From Candidatus Doudnabacteria bacterium (lineage in GTDB: Bacteria; Patescibacteriota; Doudnabacteria; UBA920), in contig JADZEH010000017.1 in the NCBI GenBank assembly GCA_020850635.1, positions 1 through 38,480 of the forward strand: a stretch of 38,480 nt of DNA, read 5' to 3'. Below, piece after piece: positions 23,661-30,573 of the stretch; the first letter of the stretch is position 1, and the number at the start of each line of letters is the position of its first letter. The notes beneath the pieces were generated by a model, which made no database searches, was not told where the DNA came from, and saw only the letters and a program-made list of their open reading frames with translations. The position numbers and the translations under genes were made by a program.

Positions 23661-24306
23661 ATTCTATAAGAAAATCTGTGATCGTGGTTAGCAGCTCTGG
23701 ATGTTCTTCCCACATATCTGTGCCATGACCACCTGTATCGTAAACAATAACCTGCTTATGTGATGTAGCAGCTTCACCAAGTTGTTCGGCCATATCGCCA
23801 CAAGTTTGGCCATTGGAACGGCCATCGTCGCGACTACCGACTAGTAAAATACTTTGTTCCGGATCAAGTTTAGCCACAAAATCTATGGCGCGAACACCAT
23901 AATAATCCAAGCCAGCAGACAACGCAAAGCCCTTTTTAATACTATGATCATCAGCCATTTGACCAAGTGACAAGTTGGCTCCGATACTCGCTCCGCCCAC
24001 ATAAATCTCAGTTTTAGGAAAACGCTCTGCAATAAAAACCAAGGCCGCATCTTTGTCTTTGAAGTACCCATAGTGTTGTTCTGGTGTAAACTTCTTGTAA
24101 CTTCCCCCGCCACTATCACCATGGCCACGCAAATCAATCGCCAAGACATTCATCCCACGATGAAACAATCGATTGGCCAGTTGAATCCAGCTGTCTTTAT
24201 TAGCAGGCATCATATGCAAAAGCAAAACCGTAGTTCGGCTTTGCGCATCCCATAACAGTCCTGAGATTAAAACATCGTCTTCAGTTGTAAACGTAATCTT
24301 TTCCAT
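23659..24306 (-). CDS. Alpha/beta hydrolase
   Basis: This is a serine hydrolase of the alpha/beta fold, substrate unknown. Visible elements are the beta-hairpin start EKITFTTEDDVLISGLLWD, the oxyanion region LLLHMMPANKDSW, LAIDLRGHGDSGG, the nucleophile elbow GASIGAN, a candidate acid in SRDDGR, and the catalytic His in DTGGHGTDMW. I use the ATG at 24306, giving 215 aa; the longer frame would overlap trxB by more than 100 nt. It follows trxB by 1 nt, so the two are co-transcribed and translationally coupled. A polysaccharide or ester deacylase role is possible but not shown. Confidence 0.85.
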   Translation of the reverse strand: MEKITFTTEDDVLISGLLWDAQSRTTVLLLHMMPANKDSWIQLANRLFHRGMNVLAIDLRGHGDSGGGSYKKFTPEQHYGYFKDKDAALVFIAERFPKTEIYVGGASIGANLSLGQMADDHSIKKGFALSAGLDYYGVRAIDFVAKLDPEQSILLVGSRDDGRSNGQTCGDMAEQLGEAATSHKQVIVYDTGGHGTDMWEEHPELLTTITDFLIE

Positions 24307-24307
24307 A

Positions 24308-25234
24308 CTACTCTTTGTCTGCCAAATATTTTTCAACGTCCAATGCCGCCTTACAACCTTCACCGGCAGCAGTAACAGCCTGACGATAACGATGATCGTG
24401 AACATCACCAGCGACGAACACACCCTCGATGTTGGTCATAGTAAATTCTTTGGGAATGATGTAGCCCTTGTCGTTAGTTTCAACTCCAGCGTCTTTGAAA
24501 ATCTTAGTTGCAGGCGTATGACCAATCGCTGCAAAGTATCCATTAGCTTTGATTTCAGTTTCTTCACCTGTGTCATTGTGTTTTACGCGAATACCTTCAA
24601 CATTGTTCTCCCCTAAGACATCGGTCACAGTAACATTTGTCACAAAAGAAATTTTTGGGTTGTCCTGAGCACGCTTCAACATTATTTTAGACGCTTTAAA
24701 TTCATCACGACGATGAACAACAGTCACGTGAGTGGCAAACTTAGTTAAAAAGTTAGCTTCTTCCATAGCGCTATCACCACCACCGATAACCACAACTTCT
24801 TTGTCTTTGAAGAAGAAACCATCGCAAGTCGCGCAAGCTGAAACACCCTTGCCACGCAAGCGTTGCTCATTGGGTAATTGTAACCAATTCGCTTCTGCAC
24901 CTGTTGTGATTATTACCGTCTTCGTTAAAAATTCCGCACTCGCTATTTTGACTACAAAAGGGCGAACCGAAAAATCAACACTCACGACGTCTTCGTTAAT
25001 AAGTTTAGTGCCAAAACGTTCAACTTGCTTGGTCATGTTAGCCATTAAGTCTGGGCCTTGAATGCCATCAGGAAACCCAGGGAAGTTTTCGACTTCGGTA
25101 GTAAGCATGAGCTGACCACCAGGGGTTAAGCCGGCAATAACCAAGGGCTGTAATTCAGCTCGAGCAGCGTACAAAGCGGCAGTTAAACCAGCTGGTCCGG
25201 ATCCGATAATAATTGTATTATGAGTGTTTTCCAT
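24308..25234 (-). CDS. trxB: Thioredoxin reductase
   Basis: TrxB uses NADPH and FAD to reduce thioredoxin. The 308-aa protein has FAD motif GSGPAGLTAALYAAR (about 11-25), the redox centre SACATCDGFF (about 132-141), the NADPH Rossmann motif GGGDSAMEEA and the 2'-phosphate motif VHRRDEFKAS. The C-terminal FAD motif is GVFVAGDVHDHRYRQAVTAAGEG. It is first in a two-gene operon with the alpha/beta hydrolase. Its upstream region is divergent with the 25365 gene, with a TATACT box on the minus strand near 25260. No thioredoxin gene is in the window. Confidence 0.95.
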   Translation of the reverse strand: MENTHNTIIIGSGPAGLTAALYAARAELQPLVIAGLTPGGQLMLTTEVENFPGFPDGIQGPDLMANMTKQVERFGTKLINEDVVSVDFSVRPFVVKIASAEFLTKTVIITTGAEANWLQLPNEQRLRGKGVSACATCDGFFFKDKEVVVIGGGDSAMEEANFLTKFATHVTVVHRRDEFKASKIMLKRAQDNPKISFVTNVTVTDVLGENNVEGIRVKHNDTGEETEIKANGYFAAIGHTPATKIFKDAGVETNDKGYIIPKEFTMTNIEGVFVAGDVHDHRYRQAVTAAGEGCKAALDVEKYLADKE

Positions 25235-25285
25235 ATATTAAAATCTTAATCTGTAAAATATAGTATACCATACCCGCCCAGACCC

Positions 25286-25314
25286 TTGACAAAACCCTCG
25301 TTTTGATGTATACT
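25286..25314 (+). promoter_or_regulatory. Promoter of the 25365 gene
   Basis: TTGACA (25286-25291), 17-nt spacer, TATACT (25309-25314). Confidence 0.85.
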
Positions 25315-25364
25315 CCGATGTCATCCAACGATGACACTCTTAACGGAGGGACGAAAGGACCTCT

Positions 25365-25637
25365 ATGATCGCAAGTATCATACTGGGAACCGCGGCAGGA
25401 CTGGCCATGCTCAGCGCATTCGTTTGCACCAAACGAACGAAAGCGCTTATGAGCACAGCGCAACATACAGCCCATGTCCTCTTCCCAAAAGTGATCGTCG
25501 TCCTGCTGATCGTGGCTCACTTCTCTGAGCTCCTTCACGCAGTTACCCATCTCTCATGGGTACACGTCACGATCGCTCTGTTCCTACTCGTAGCTTGGAG
25601 AGCTACAGTATCAGAACCAGAAGCAGAGTTATACTAG
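25365..25637 (+). CDS. Orphan three-helix membrane protein, 90 aa
   Basis: I do not recognise this protein. Three hydrophobic segments (about 2-20, 38-58 and 63-80) and a basic loop (CTKRTKAL) between the first two indicate a small inner-membrane protein. His residues cluster around the second and third helices (HFSELLHAVTHLSWVHV), which could bind a metal or heme, though nothing proves it. AAGGA lies 6 nt before the ATG. The promoter is near-consensus and a strong terminator follows. Codon use is GC-leaning. Confidence 0.65.
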   Translation: MIASIILGTAAGLAMLSAFVCTKRTKALMSTAQHTAHVLFPKVIVVLLIVAHFSELLHAVTHLSWVHVTIALFLLVAWRATVSEPEAELY

Positions 25638-25663
25638 CTAGATCGTAGAAGGGCCTGATACCC

Positions 25664-25697
25664 AGACTGATTCCACCCGGAATCAGTCTTCTCTTTT
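25664..25697 (+). terminator. Terminator of the 25365 gene
   Basis: AGACTGATTCC (25664-25674) pairs with GGAATCAGTCT (25679-25689), followed by TCTCTTTTAT. Confidence 0.88.
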
Positions 25698-26451
25698 ATA
25701 TACCACGTTCCTTCAGTTCACCCAAAACCTGATAGACACCAGCCTTCCAATTTTCACTTCCAGGTACAACGTAGTAACCTATAAACTCTTCGACCTTCAA
25801 ACCCTTGTATCGTCGTTCGAGCAAATTATCAAACGCTCTAACCCAATCAGCAAAACTTTCGTACTTGTGCATTTTGCTTCCCCCAATCCCACTACAATTA
25901 TGCTGTACGTGATGTTTACAAAAATTTCCTTCGACAAACGAAATTGCCAACATCATCTCCATGTTGTTACTTGAAAGAAAAGCATCTAAGGCTTCCTCAT
26001 CAGTGGCTAATACTGATTTCTTTTCAGCTAAGTAACTGCGCAGCTTGTCTTTACGTTCTTTGCTTTGGATTTCGGCGAGAGTTGGTTCGTGACGATTCTC
26101 CTTAATCAACACTGGCAACAAATCTGCGATAACATTTAAATCTTTATCATCTTGATCAAGCAAGGCAACCAGTCCACCAGAACGTTCTGCTTTTCTATCT
26201 TCGGCTTCAGCTGCAGAAAGTTGAGTTTGCCAAACCGTTACCATACCAGCTATAAAGGAAGTGGTCATTAATACACTCATGGCAATCCAGGCAGGGTGCA
26301 TTCTTTTGACGCTTCTAAAAGTTCTCGCCGATTTTCCTCGCGAAGACTGCCCTACCGAGCCAAGAGGACCTACAACATGGACACTAATAACTGGAGGATG
26401 AGCTCCAGTTATTCGCGGTCGTTCAATTTTAGACTTATTCAGTGATATCAC
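25696..26451 (-). CDS. Membrane-anchored protein with a possible lysozyme-like domain
   Basis: A 251-aa protein with a polar ~50-residue cytoplasmic start, one membrane helix (about 54-75) and an external C-terminal domain. The last ~90 residues (LAISFVEGNFCKHHVQHNCSG, KYESFADWVRAFDNLLERRY) recall small peptidoglycan-cleaving domains: a Glu follows a hydrophobic helix, then a Gly-rich loop and an ordered Trp/Tyr pattern. I therefore suggest a cell-wall hydrolase or glycan-binding protein, with limited confidence. The two Cys in the domain could form a disulfide. The start is a GTG at 26451 next to a TATAGT-type box, with no SD. Confidence 0.55.
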   Translation of the reverse strand: MISLNKSKIERPRITGAHPPVISVHVVGPLGSVGQSSRGKSARTFRSVKRMHPAWIAMSVLMTTSFIAGMVTVWQTQLSAAEAEDRKAERSGGLVALLDQDDKDLNVIADLLPVLIKENRHEPTLAEIQSKERKDKLRSYLAEKKSVLATDEEALDAFLSSNNMEMMLAISFVEGNFCKHHVQHNCSGIGGSKMHKYESFADWVRAFDNLLERRYKGLKVEEFIGYYVVPGSENWKAGVYQVLGELKERGI

Positions 26452-26500
26452 GTGTATTTTTTATATCTCTACTATACACTATATTAAATCTACTGATAAC

Positions 26501-26522
26501 AAAACCGCTCGAAAGCGGTTTT
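26501..26522 (-). terminator. Terminator of the 26539 gene
   Basis: AAAACCGCT cgaa AGCGGTTTT, a 9-bp symmetric stem; it could work in both directions. Confidence 0.85.
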
Positions 26523-26538
26523 GAATTGTGTAATCGCT

Positions 26539-26946
26539 TTATAACTGGCCGTCTTCCTCGGTTGCTGGAGCTATATCTGAGTCATCGGGTTTAACCTCAT
26601 CTAAGACCTGCATTGAGGTTACAAAAAACTGATTTCTATCTACAAATCCTTCCACTTGCACACCTTGGCCGTTTAGATAATCACTTGGGTTACAAGTTTT
26701 AACTTCTGCGCCTTGAATGCACAAACTAGACGAGTCAAAGAACAACGAGATGGTTTCGGCTTTACCTGAGGAATCGTACTCAAGCGCCCAAACTTCACCA
26801 ACTGCGGTTGAACTCTTAATCATATAACCTCTCTCGGTAGTGAGAGTATTACTATCTGCTCGGCGACTAGCTTGAATTGCATAGAGAACAAGAGCAACTA
26901 CGGCTAACGCCACTACTATGACGATTGCTTTGGTATTTATTTTCAT
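26539..26946 (-). CDS. Single-pass membrane protein with external beta domain, 135 aa
   Basis: I do not recognise a family. The protein starts MKINTKAIVIVVALAVVALV, one membrane helix (about 6-25), followed by a ~90-residue external domain with beta strands (GEVWALEYDSSGKAETISLFF, VQVEGFVDRNQFFVTSMQVL) and two Cys (CIQGAEVKTC). It ends in an acidic tail. The segment around GQGVQVEGFVDRN has an OB-like look. The frame extends to 27000, but the ATG at 26946 starts directly at the helix and is preferred. Confidence 0.65.
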   Translation of the reverse strand: MKINTKAIVIVVALAVVALVLYAIQASRRADSNTLTTERGYMIKSSTAVGEVWALEYDSSGKAETISLFFDSSSLCIQGAEVKTCNPSDYLNGQGVQVEGFVDRNQFFVTSMQVLDEVKPDDSDIAPATEEDGQL

Positions 26947-27039
26947 TTCAATACTTTTTAATTCTGCATAAATTATATCATGAATTAAGAAACGTAACAA
27001 AACTTGATAATTATGAAGGAGGCTAAGGGCTTAGAGGGC

Positions 27040-27068
27040 TTGAAAAATATAGTGAAATATAGTACAAT
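27040..27068 (+). promoter_or_regulatory. tRNA-Glu promoter
   Basis: TTGAAA (27040-27045), 17-nt spacer, TACAAT (27063-27068). It would give a leader of about 175 nt before the tRNA. Confidence 0.65.
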
Positions 27069-27074
27069 GACTGA

Positions 27075-27250
27075 GTTCTTCAGCCTATTTAAAAGGGCTC
27101 CCAAAACACTTGTTCACTTTAATGGTTTTAAAAAGATTTCTGAAGTCTTTTTAAAACAATAGAGATAAGCAATTTGGGAAAGAGGAGCAGTAGCGAGAGG
27201 CGCACGATTAAACGAAGTTTAAATCGGGAGTCTCGAGCAAACTGCGACGA
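27075..27250 (+). other. Structured leader before tRNA-Glu
   Basis: There is no ORF here. It holds a 12-bp perfect hairpin (GTTTTAAAAAGA 27125-27136 with TCTTTTTAAAAC 27146-27157) and a nested palindrome at about 27188-27246 (GCAG...CTGC, CGAGA...TCTCG, CGATT-AAAC...GTTTAAATCG). The second resembles the other nested intergenic palindromes in the window. Confidence 0.5.
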
Positions 27251-27325
27251 GGCGCTATCGTCTAATGGTTAGGACGCCAGGTTTTCATCCTGGTAATCGG
27301 GGTTCGATTCCCCGTAGCGCTACCA
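27251..27325 (+). tRNA. tRNA-Glu (anticodon TTC)
   Basis: Acceptor GGCGCTA pairs with TAGCGCT (G1-U72 wobble), then A73 and an encoded CCA ending at 27325. The D-arm is CGTCTAATGGTTAGGACG, the anticodon arm CCAGG-TTTTCAT-CCTGG gives TTC, and the T-arm is CGGGGTTCGATTCCCCG. The terminator hairpin begins in the ACCA end itself. Confidence 0.96.
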
Positions 27326-27364
27326 AAGAAAATGCATCAGCTTGTCTGGTGCTTTTTCTTTGGT
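27322..27364 (+). terminator. First terminator after tRNA-Glu
   Basis: ACCAAAGAAAA pairs with TTTTTCTTTGGT, with an inner GCATCA/TGGTGC stem (27322-27364). The stem starts with the tRNA's own ACCA. Confidence 0.75.
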
Positions 27365-27401
27365 AAATTAATAGAGAATCGAACTTTCTAAGCATTCGAT
27401 T

Positions 27402-27481
27402 CCGACCTTCAATAATTTGTTTTGCAATTGCAAAACATAGAGGAAGTGCCGAAATCTCATTTCGGCCCCGTAGCGCTACCA
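27402..27481 (+). repeat. tRNA-associated element with duplicated tRNA-Glu 3' end
   Basis: This is the counterpart of the element after tRNA-Leu. It has CCGACCTTCA, hairpin A (GTTTTGC AATT GCAAAAC), CATAGAGGAAGTGCCGA, and hairpin B (GCCGAAAT ctc ATTTCGGC). It ends with an exact 16-nt copy (27466-27481, CCCCGTAGCGCTACCA) of the tRNA-Glu 3' end at 27310-27325. Just upstream (27394-27402) is TTCGATTCC, identical to the tRNA's T-loop region. Confidence 0.8.
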
Positions 27482-27519
27482 ACAAAAGATTCTCACGAAA
27501 ATGGGAATTTTTTGTTGGT
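27478..27519 (+). terminator. Second terminator, after the duplicated tRNA-Glu 3' end
   Basis: ACCAACAAAA...ATTC pairs with GAAT...TTTTTTGTTGGT. As after the true tRNA, the stem begins with ACCA and ends with TGGT, but the sequence between differs. Confidence 0.7.
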
Positions 27520-27546
27520 AAAAACATTAAAGAGTATACTGATATT
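27512..27546 (+). promoter_or_regulatory. Promoter of the 27547 gene, leaderless
   Basis: TTGTTG (27512-27517), 17-nt spacer, TATACT (27535-27540), which ends 6 nt before the ATG at 27547. The -35 box lies in the descending arm of the preceding terminator. Confidence 0.6.
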
Positions 27547-28113
27547 ATGCAAAGGTTTAAGACTTTCAAATACAAAACTTGGAAATATCAAAATACAACA
27601 TTTCTTTTAATTAGCTTGGTTGTCTTTTTTTATTTTGCTGATTCAGAGTTTGTTCAAAACCTCATCAACCAATTAGGCTCGCTTGGTTATTTTGGTGCTT
27701 TCATCACAGGAATATTTTTTGTCTCTACTTTTACAGTTGCTCCGGCAGCCGTTGTCTTATTCCACTTAGCGGACCACTTAAATCCTTTCGAAGTTGCAAT
27801 CCTCGCAGGACTTGGTGCAGTCGTTGGTGATTATCTAATTTTTCGTTTTTTCAAGGATAAAGTACTTACTGAACTCAGACCTTTGTTTGAGAATCTAACT
27901 GGCCCAAGAATTTCGAGACTACTTCATACTCCATACTTTGCATGGCTCTTGCCTGTGATAGGGGCAACTATCATTGCTTCGCCCTTACCCGATGAATTAG
28001 GTGTAGGTATTTTAGGAATCGCCAAAATGAAACCATGGAAATTTTTAATCCTGTCTTTTTTCCTAAACGCTATGGGTATATTCATTATTGTCACTCTCGC
28101 ACAGTCTATATAA
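27547..28113 (+). CDS. VTT/DedA-like membrane protein
   Basis: A 188-aa integral membrane protein. After a basic N-terminus and a first helix, the segment LGYFGAFITGIFFVSTFT, APAAVVLFHLAD, then GLGAVVGDYLIFRFFKD and SPLPDELGVGILGIAKM, follows the pattern of the VTT (SNARE-associated/DedA) domain. That domain has an amphipathic re-entrant loop with conserved Gly, Asp and Pro residues. Such proteins are linked to lipid-carrier or phospholipid flipping. The sequence is shorter and more diverged than DedA itself, so the assignment is moderate. The mRNA is probably leaderless. Confidence 0.65.
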   Translation: MQRFKTFKYKTWKYQNTTFLLISLVVFFYFADSEFVQNLINQLGSLGYFGAFITGIFFVSTFTVAPAAVVLFHLADHLNPFEVAILAGLGAVVGDYLIFRFFKDKVLTELRPLFENLTGPRISRLLHTPYFAWLLPVIGATIIASPLPDELGVGILGIAKMKPWKFLILSFFLNAMGIFIIVTLAQSI

Positions 28114-28170
28114 TAATCACTTCGAAAGTAGTATAATTAAAAGTAGTAACTATTATTAAGAAACAAAAAT

Positions 28171-28554
28171 ATGGACACAACAACATTTTTAGCCCAACTA
28201 TGGGGTCCTGCAATTCTCGCAGTAGGACTAGGGGTTTTCGTAAGTCGTAAAAATTACATCAAGATATATCGCGACCTTCAGAAAGAAACTCTAGCTATTC
28301 TTCTTTTTGGGATGGTTGGGATTATCGCTGGTCTTGCTCAAATACATTTTCATAACGTTTGGGGCTCATTGTCACAAATAATAATTAGCTTTCTTGGCTG
28401 GGCGTTGCTACTCAAAGGTCTGATGTTAGCTATAGCACCTGGAATAGTAGACAAAATCGGTGACTGGCAAGCCGATTCAAAGCTTATTCCAATCGCAGGT
28501 GTTTTGATGCTTATTGTTGGTGCTTATCTATCGTGGGTTGGTTACTTTATATAG
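28171..28554 (+). CDS. Four-helix membrane protein, 127 aa
   Basis: I do not recognise a characterised family. Four hydrophobic segments (about 8-24, 41-60, 67-88 and 104-124) make up nearly the whole protein. Short polar loops include SRKNYIKIYRDLQKET after the first helix and VDKIGDWQADSKL before the last. A TATAAT box precedes it by about 35 nt, with no SD. It follows the VTT-like gene in the same direction and might share a membrane-related role. Confidence 0.65.
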   Translation: MDTTTFLAQLWGPAILAVGLGVFVSRKNYIKIYRDLQKETLAILLFGMVGIIAGLAQIHFHNVWGSLSQIIISFLGWALLLKGLMLAIAPGIVDKIGDWQADSKLIPIAGVLMLIVGAYLSWVGYFI

Positions 28555-28576
28555 CCCACCCCACCGTCAGACATGA

Positions 28577-28697
28577 TATACTATAGAGGCCTTGGATGTT
28601 TAGAGTAGGGCGAAGCGATAAGTCTCTTATTCAGAGCGCTTCAACCATTTGATTCTAACATCAATTATAACCGGCCATGCCGGTTATTTTTTATCAA
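28577..28697 (+). ncRNA. Candidate structured RNA or attenuator leader
   Basis: A TATACT box (28577-28582) is followed by a ~105-nt stretch with a clear fold. A closing stem pairs GATGTTTAGA (28595-28604) with TCTAACATC (28654-28662), with one bulge. It encloses GAAGCG/CGCTTC (28612-28617/28637-28642) and ATAAG/CTTAT. An intrinsic terminator follows (AACCGGC/GCCGGTT, 28669-28685, then a T-run). The oxidoreductase ATG comes 17 nt after the T-run. It could be an independent small RNA or a terminating riboswitch-like leader. No known family is recognised. Confidence 0.5.
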
Positions 28698-28709
28698 AAC
28701 AAACATCAA

Positions 28710-30149
28710 ATGATAGTTAATCACTCTCCCTGGCTTTACCAGCTAAACAGAACTCGGCCCATTGCCGTGCTAGATGGCGATCACCACACAGACGTGGCGA
28801 TTATTGGCGGTGGCATTGCTGGCGTGTCTACAGCATTTTACACATTAAAAAACACCGACAAAAAAGTTACGCTAATTGAAGCGGATAAGATTGCGCATGG
28901 CGCAACTGGTCATAATGGCGGATTTCTAGCCAGTTACTTCGAGCGTAGCTTCTCCAGCCTCATTCAAGAATTTGGGATCAAAATGGCGGCTGATGGCCAA
29001 CAGGCTATGGAATCCGCTTGGTCATTACTAGATGAAATCCGCGAAGAAGCACAACTGCAGACGCCGATGTGGCAATTCACGGGCTATGCCGCCTGCGCCA
29101 CTATTGAAGAAGTCTTAGTGCACTTGAGAAATAATGCACTTAGAATAAAAGCTGGGCTTTCTACTTCTTTGTTAATGGTATCTGAAGAAGCCAAGCAGTT
29201 GAACGACATCCCCGAGATGTACAAAGAACTTTACACAGTGCTACCGAAAGCCGATATCTCAGCTTTACTGGAAACAGATGACGAAGACTATATTGCCATA
29301 CTCCCTGAACGCAAAGGTTGCATGAACAGCGCCCTGTTCTGCGAAGAGTTGGTTGGATACTTGATAACAAAATACCCAGACAGGTTTACATTAGCCGAAC
29401 ACACGCCGGTGCGGCGTTTAGTTCTCAAAGATAATCACGCCGTATTAGATATTTCCAAAACCAAAAAAATAACGGCCAAAGAAGTAGTGTTATGCACTAA
29501 TGGTTTTGAAAATATCAACATCGTCAACACTTCAGGAAAGTCAATTAACAATAAATTTCATCAACTGGTTCGTGGTATTGTCGGATATATGGCTGGCTAC
29601 ACTGAAGAACTTAATAAGCCGCCCGTAGAAATTAGCTATCTCCCCAAAAAATTCAAACACGGCAGTGATATCTATGAAGAAGATCCATATTTTTATCTTA
29701 CGCGTAGACCGTACGAAACTGAAACGAAAGAAACTCATAACCTTATTTGTATTGGTGGGCCAGAAGCTTTAATGGATGATACAAATAACTATAATCAGGA
29801 GCACCCCTTCCCAAGTGAAGCCAAAGATGAGATCGATAGCTTCCTTCGATACACTTACAAGCACGGTAGAAAAGATAAAATAGAATACAAGTTCCTGTGG
29901 CATGGTTTAATGGGCTTCACCCCAAATGGAGTCAGGCTCATTGGCCCAGAACCTCTCAATCCTATTCTCTACTATAACCTGGGATGCAATGGTGTCGGAC
30001 TACTACCTTCAATATATGGTGGCCAAAAAATCTCCTGGCACTTAGCCGGACAAAAAGTTACTCCATCTATTTTTGATCCCAAGGGTGACGGTCCGTTGGT
30101 AATCAAGAAGCACATTCGAAAGCGATTAAATATTAAAGACACCGAATAA
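28710..30149 (+). CDS. FAD-dependent oxidoreductase (DAO family)
   Basis: A 479-aa flavoenzyme of the D-amino-acid oxidase/glycine oxidase superfamily, which oxidises amines or amino acids with FAD. The FAD-binding Rossmann motif DVAIIGGGIAGVSTAFY lies near residue 30, followed by TLIEADKIAHGATGHNGG, in which the GHNGG stretch is typical of the family. The C-terminal FAD loop is NLGCNGVGLLPSIYGGQK. Substrate is unknown. The frame extends to 28677, but that part lies inside a terminator T-run, so the ATG at 28710 is preferred. Confidence 0.85.
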   Translation: MIVNHSPWLYQLNRTRPIAVLDGDHHTDVAIIGGGIAGVSTAFYTLKNTDKKVTLIEADKIAHGATGHNGGFLASYFERSFSSLIQEFGIKMAADGQQAMESAWSLLDEIREEAQLQTPMWQFTGYAACATIEEVLVHLRNNALRIKAGLSTSLLMVSEEAKQLNDIPEMYKELYTVLPKADISALLETDDEDYIAILPERKGCMNSALFCEELVGYLITKYPDRFTLAEHTPVRRLVLKDNHAVLDISKTKKITAKEVVLCTNGFENINIVNTSGKSINNKFHQLVRGIVGYMAGYTEELNKPPVEISYLPKKFKHGSDIYEEDPYFYLTRRPYETETKETHNLICIGGPEALMDDTNNYNQEHPFPSEAKDEIDSFLRYTYKHGRKDKIEYKFLWHGLMGFTPNGVRLIGPEPLNPILYYNLGCNGVGLLPSIYGGQKISWHLAGQKVTPSIFDPKGDGPLVIKKHIRKRLNIKDTE

Positions 30150-30232
30150 ACTTTCGCAGTATTCAAGGGAGTTTTATTAAAAAACCAATAATTCAAGCAG
30201 CTTTTGCATAAAATGGCTTAAATAAGGCTAGG

Positions 30233-30262
30233 GTTGACAAAATCGGCTAATTAATGTATAAT
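30233..30262 (+). promoter_or_regulatory. Promoter of the LPITG gene
   Basis: TTGACA (30233-30238), 18-nt spacer, TATAAT (30257-30262). The leader is about 23 nt without SD. Confidence 0.8.
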
Positions 30263-30291
30263 CCCAGATTGTCAATTAATTAACTTTTGAT

Positions 30292-30507
30292 ATGTCACAT
30301 TCTAGCTCAGGATCTAGCAGTGCCGCTTCTACCGGACAAGTTTTGGGTGCAACCGCCCCAGCAGTCCTTGGTGCAGCCGGTGCAGCTATCCTCCCTATTA
30401 CTGGCAGCAACCCGTTGATCATGTTGTTTGTTATCCTTTCGATAACAATCGCGACTTTCGTTTTGATCAGCTTCGTGGTTAGCCGAGTAATTCGCAAATT
30501 TTTCTAA
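30292..30507 (+). CDS. LPXTG-like surface microprotein, 71 aa
   Basis: The C-terminal half is a textbook sortase-sorting signal: LPITG at about residues 35-39, a ~24-residue hydrophobic helix, and the basic tail RVIRKFF. The N-terminal 34 residues are Ser/Ala/Gly-rich (MSHSSSGSSSAASTGQVLGA...) with no classical signal peptide, although the Ala-rich stretch before LPITG is mildly hydrophobic. If sortase acts on it, only ~38 residues would be attached to the cell surface. It has a strong promoter of its own and a terminator, so it is probably well expressed. No sortase is in the window. The neighbouring glycosyltransferase suggests a surface-assembly context. Confidence 0.7.
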   Translation: MSHSSSGSSSAASTGQVLGATAPAVLGAAGAAILPITGSNPLIMLFVILSITIATFVLISFVVSRVIRKFF

Positions 30508-30511
30508 TTTT

Positions 30512-30551
30512 AAAAGTCGCTACTTCATAGTGTTTTGTGATAGCGATTTTT
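30512..30551 (+). terminator. Terminator of the LPITG gene
   Basis: TCGCTA (30517-30522) pairs with TAGCGA (30541-30546), extended by A/T pairs, followed by TTTTTAT. Confidence 0.7.
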
Positions 30552-30573
30552 ATATTTATCAAGACTTAAAACT

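Noticed and set aside
24307-24423. N-terminal extension of the alpha/beta hydrolase with a hydrophobic stretch.
   Set aside because: It overlaps trxB extensively; the hydrolase fold starts at the ATG 1 nt after the trxB stop.
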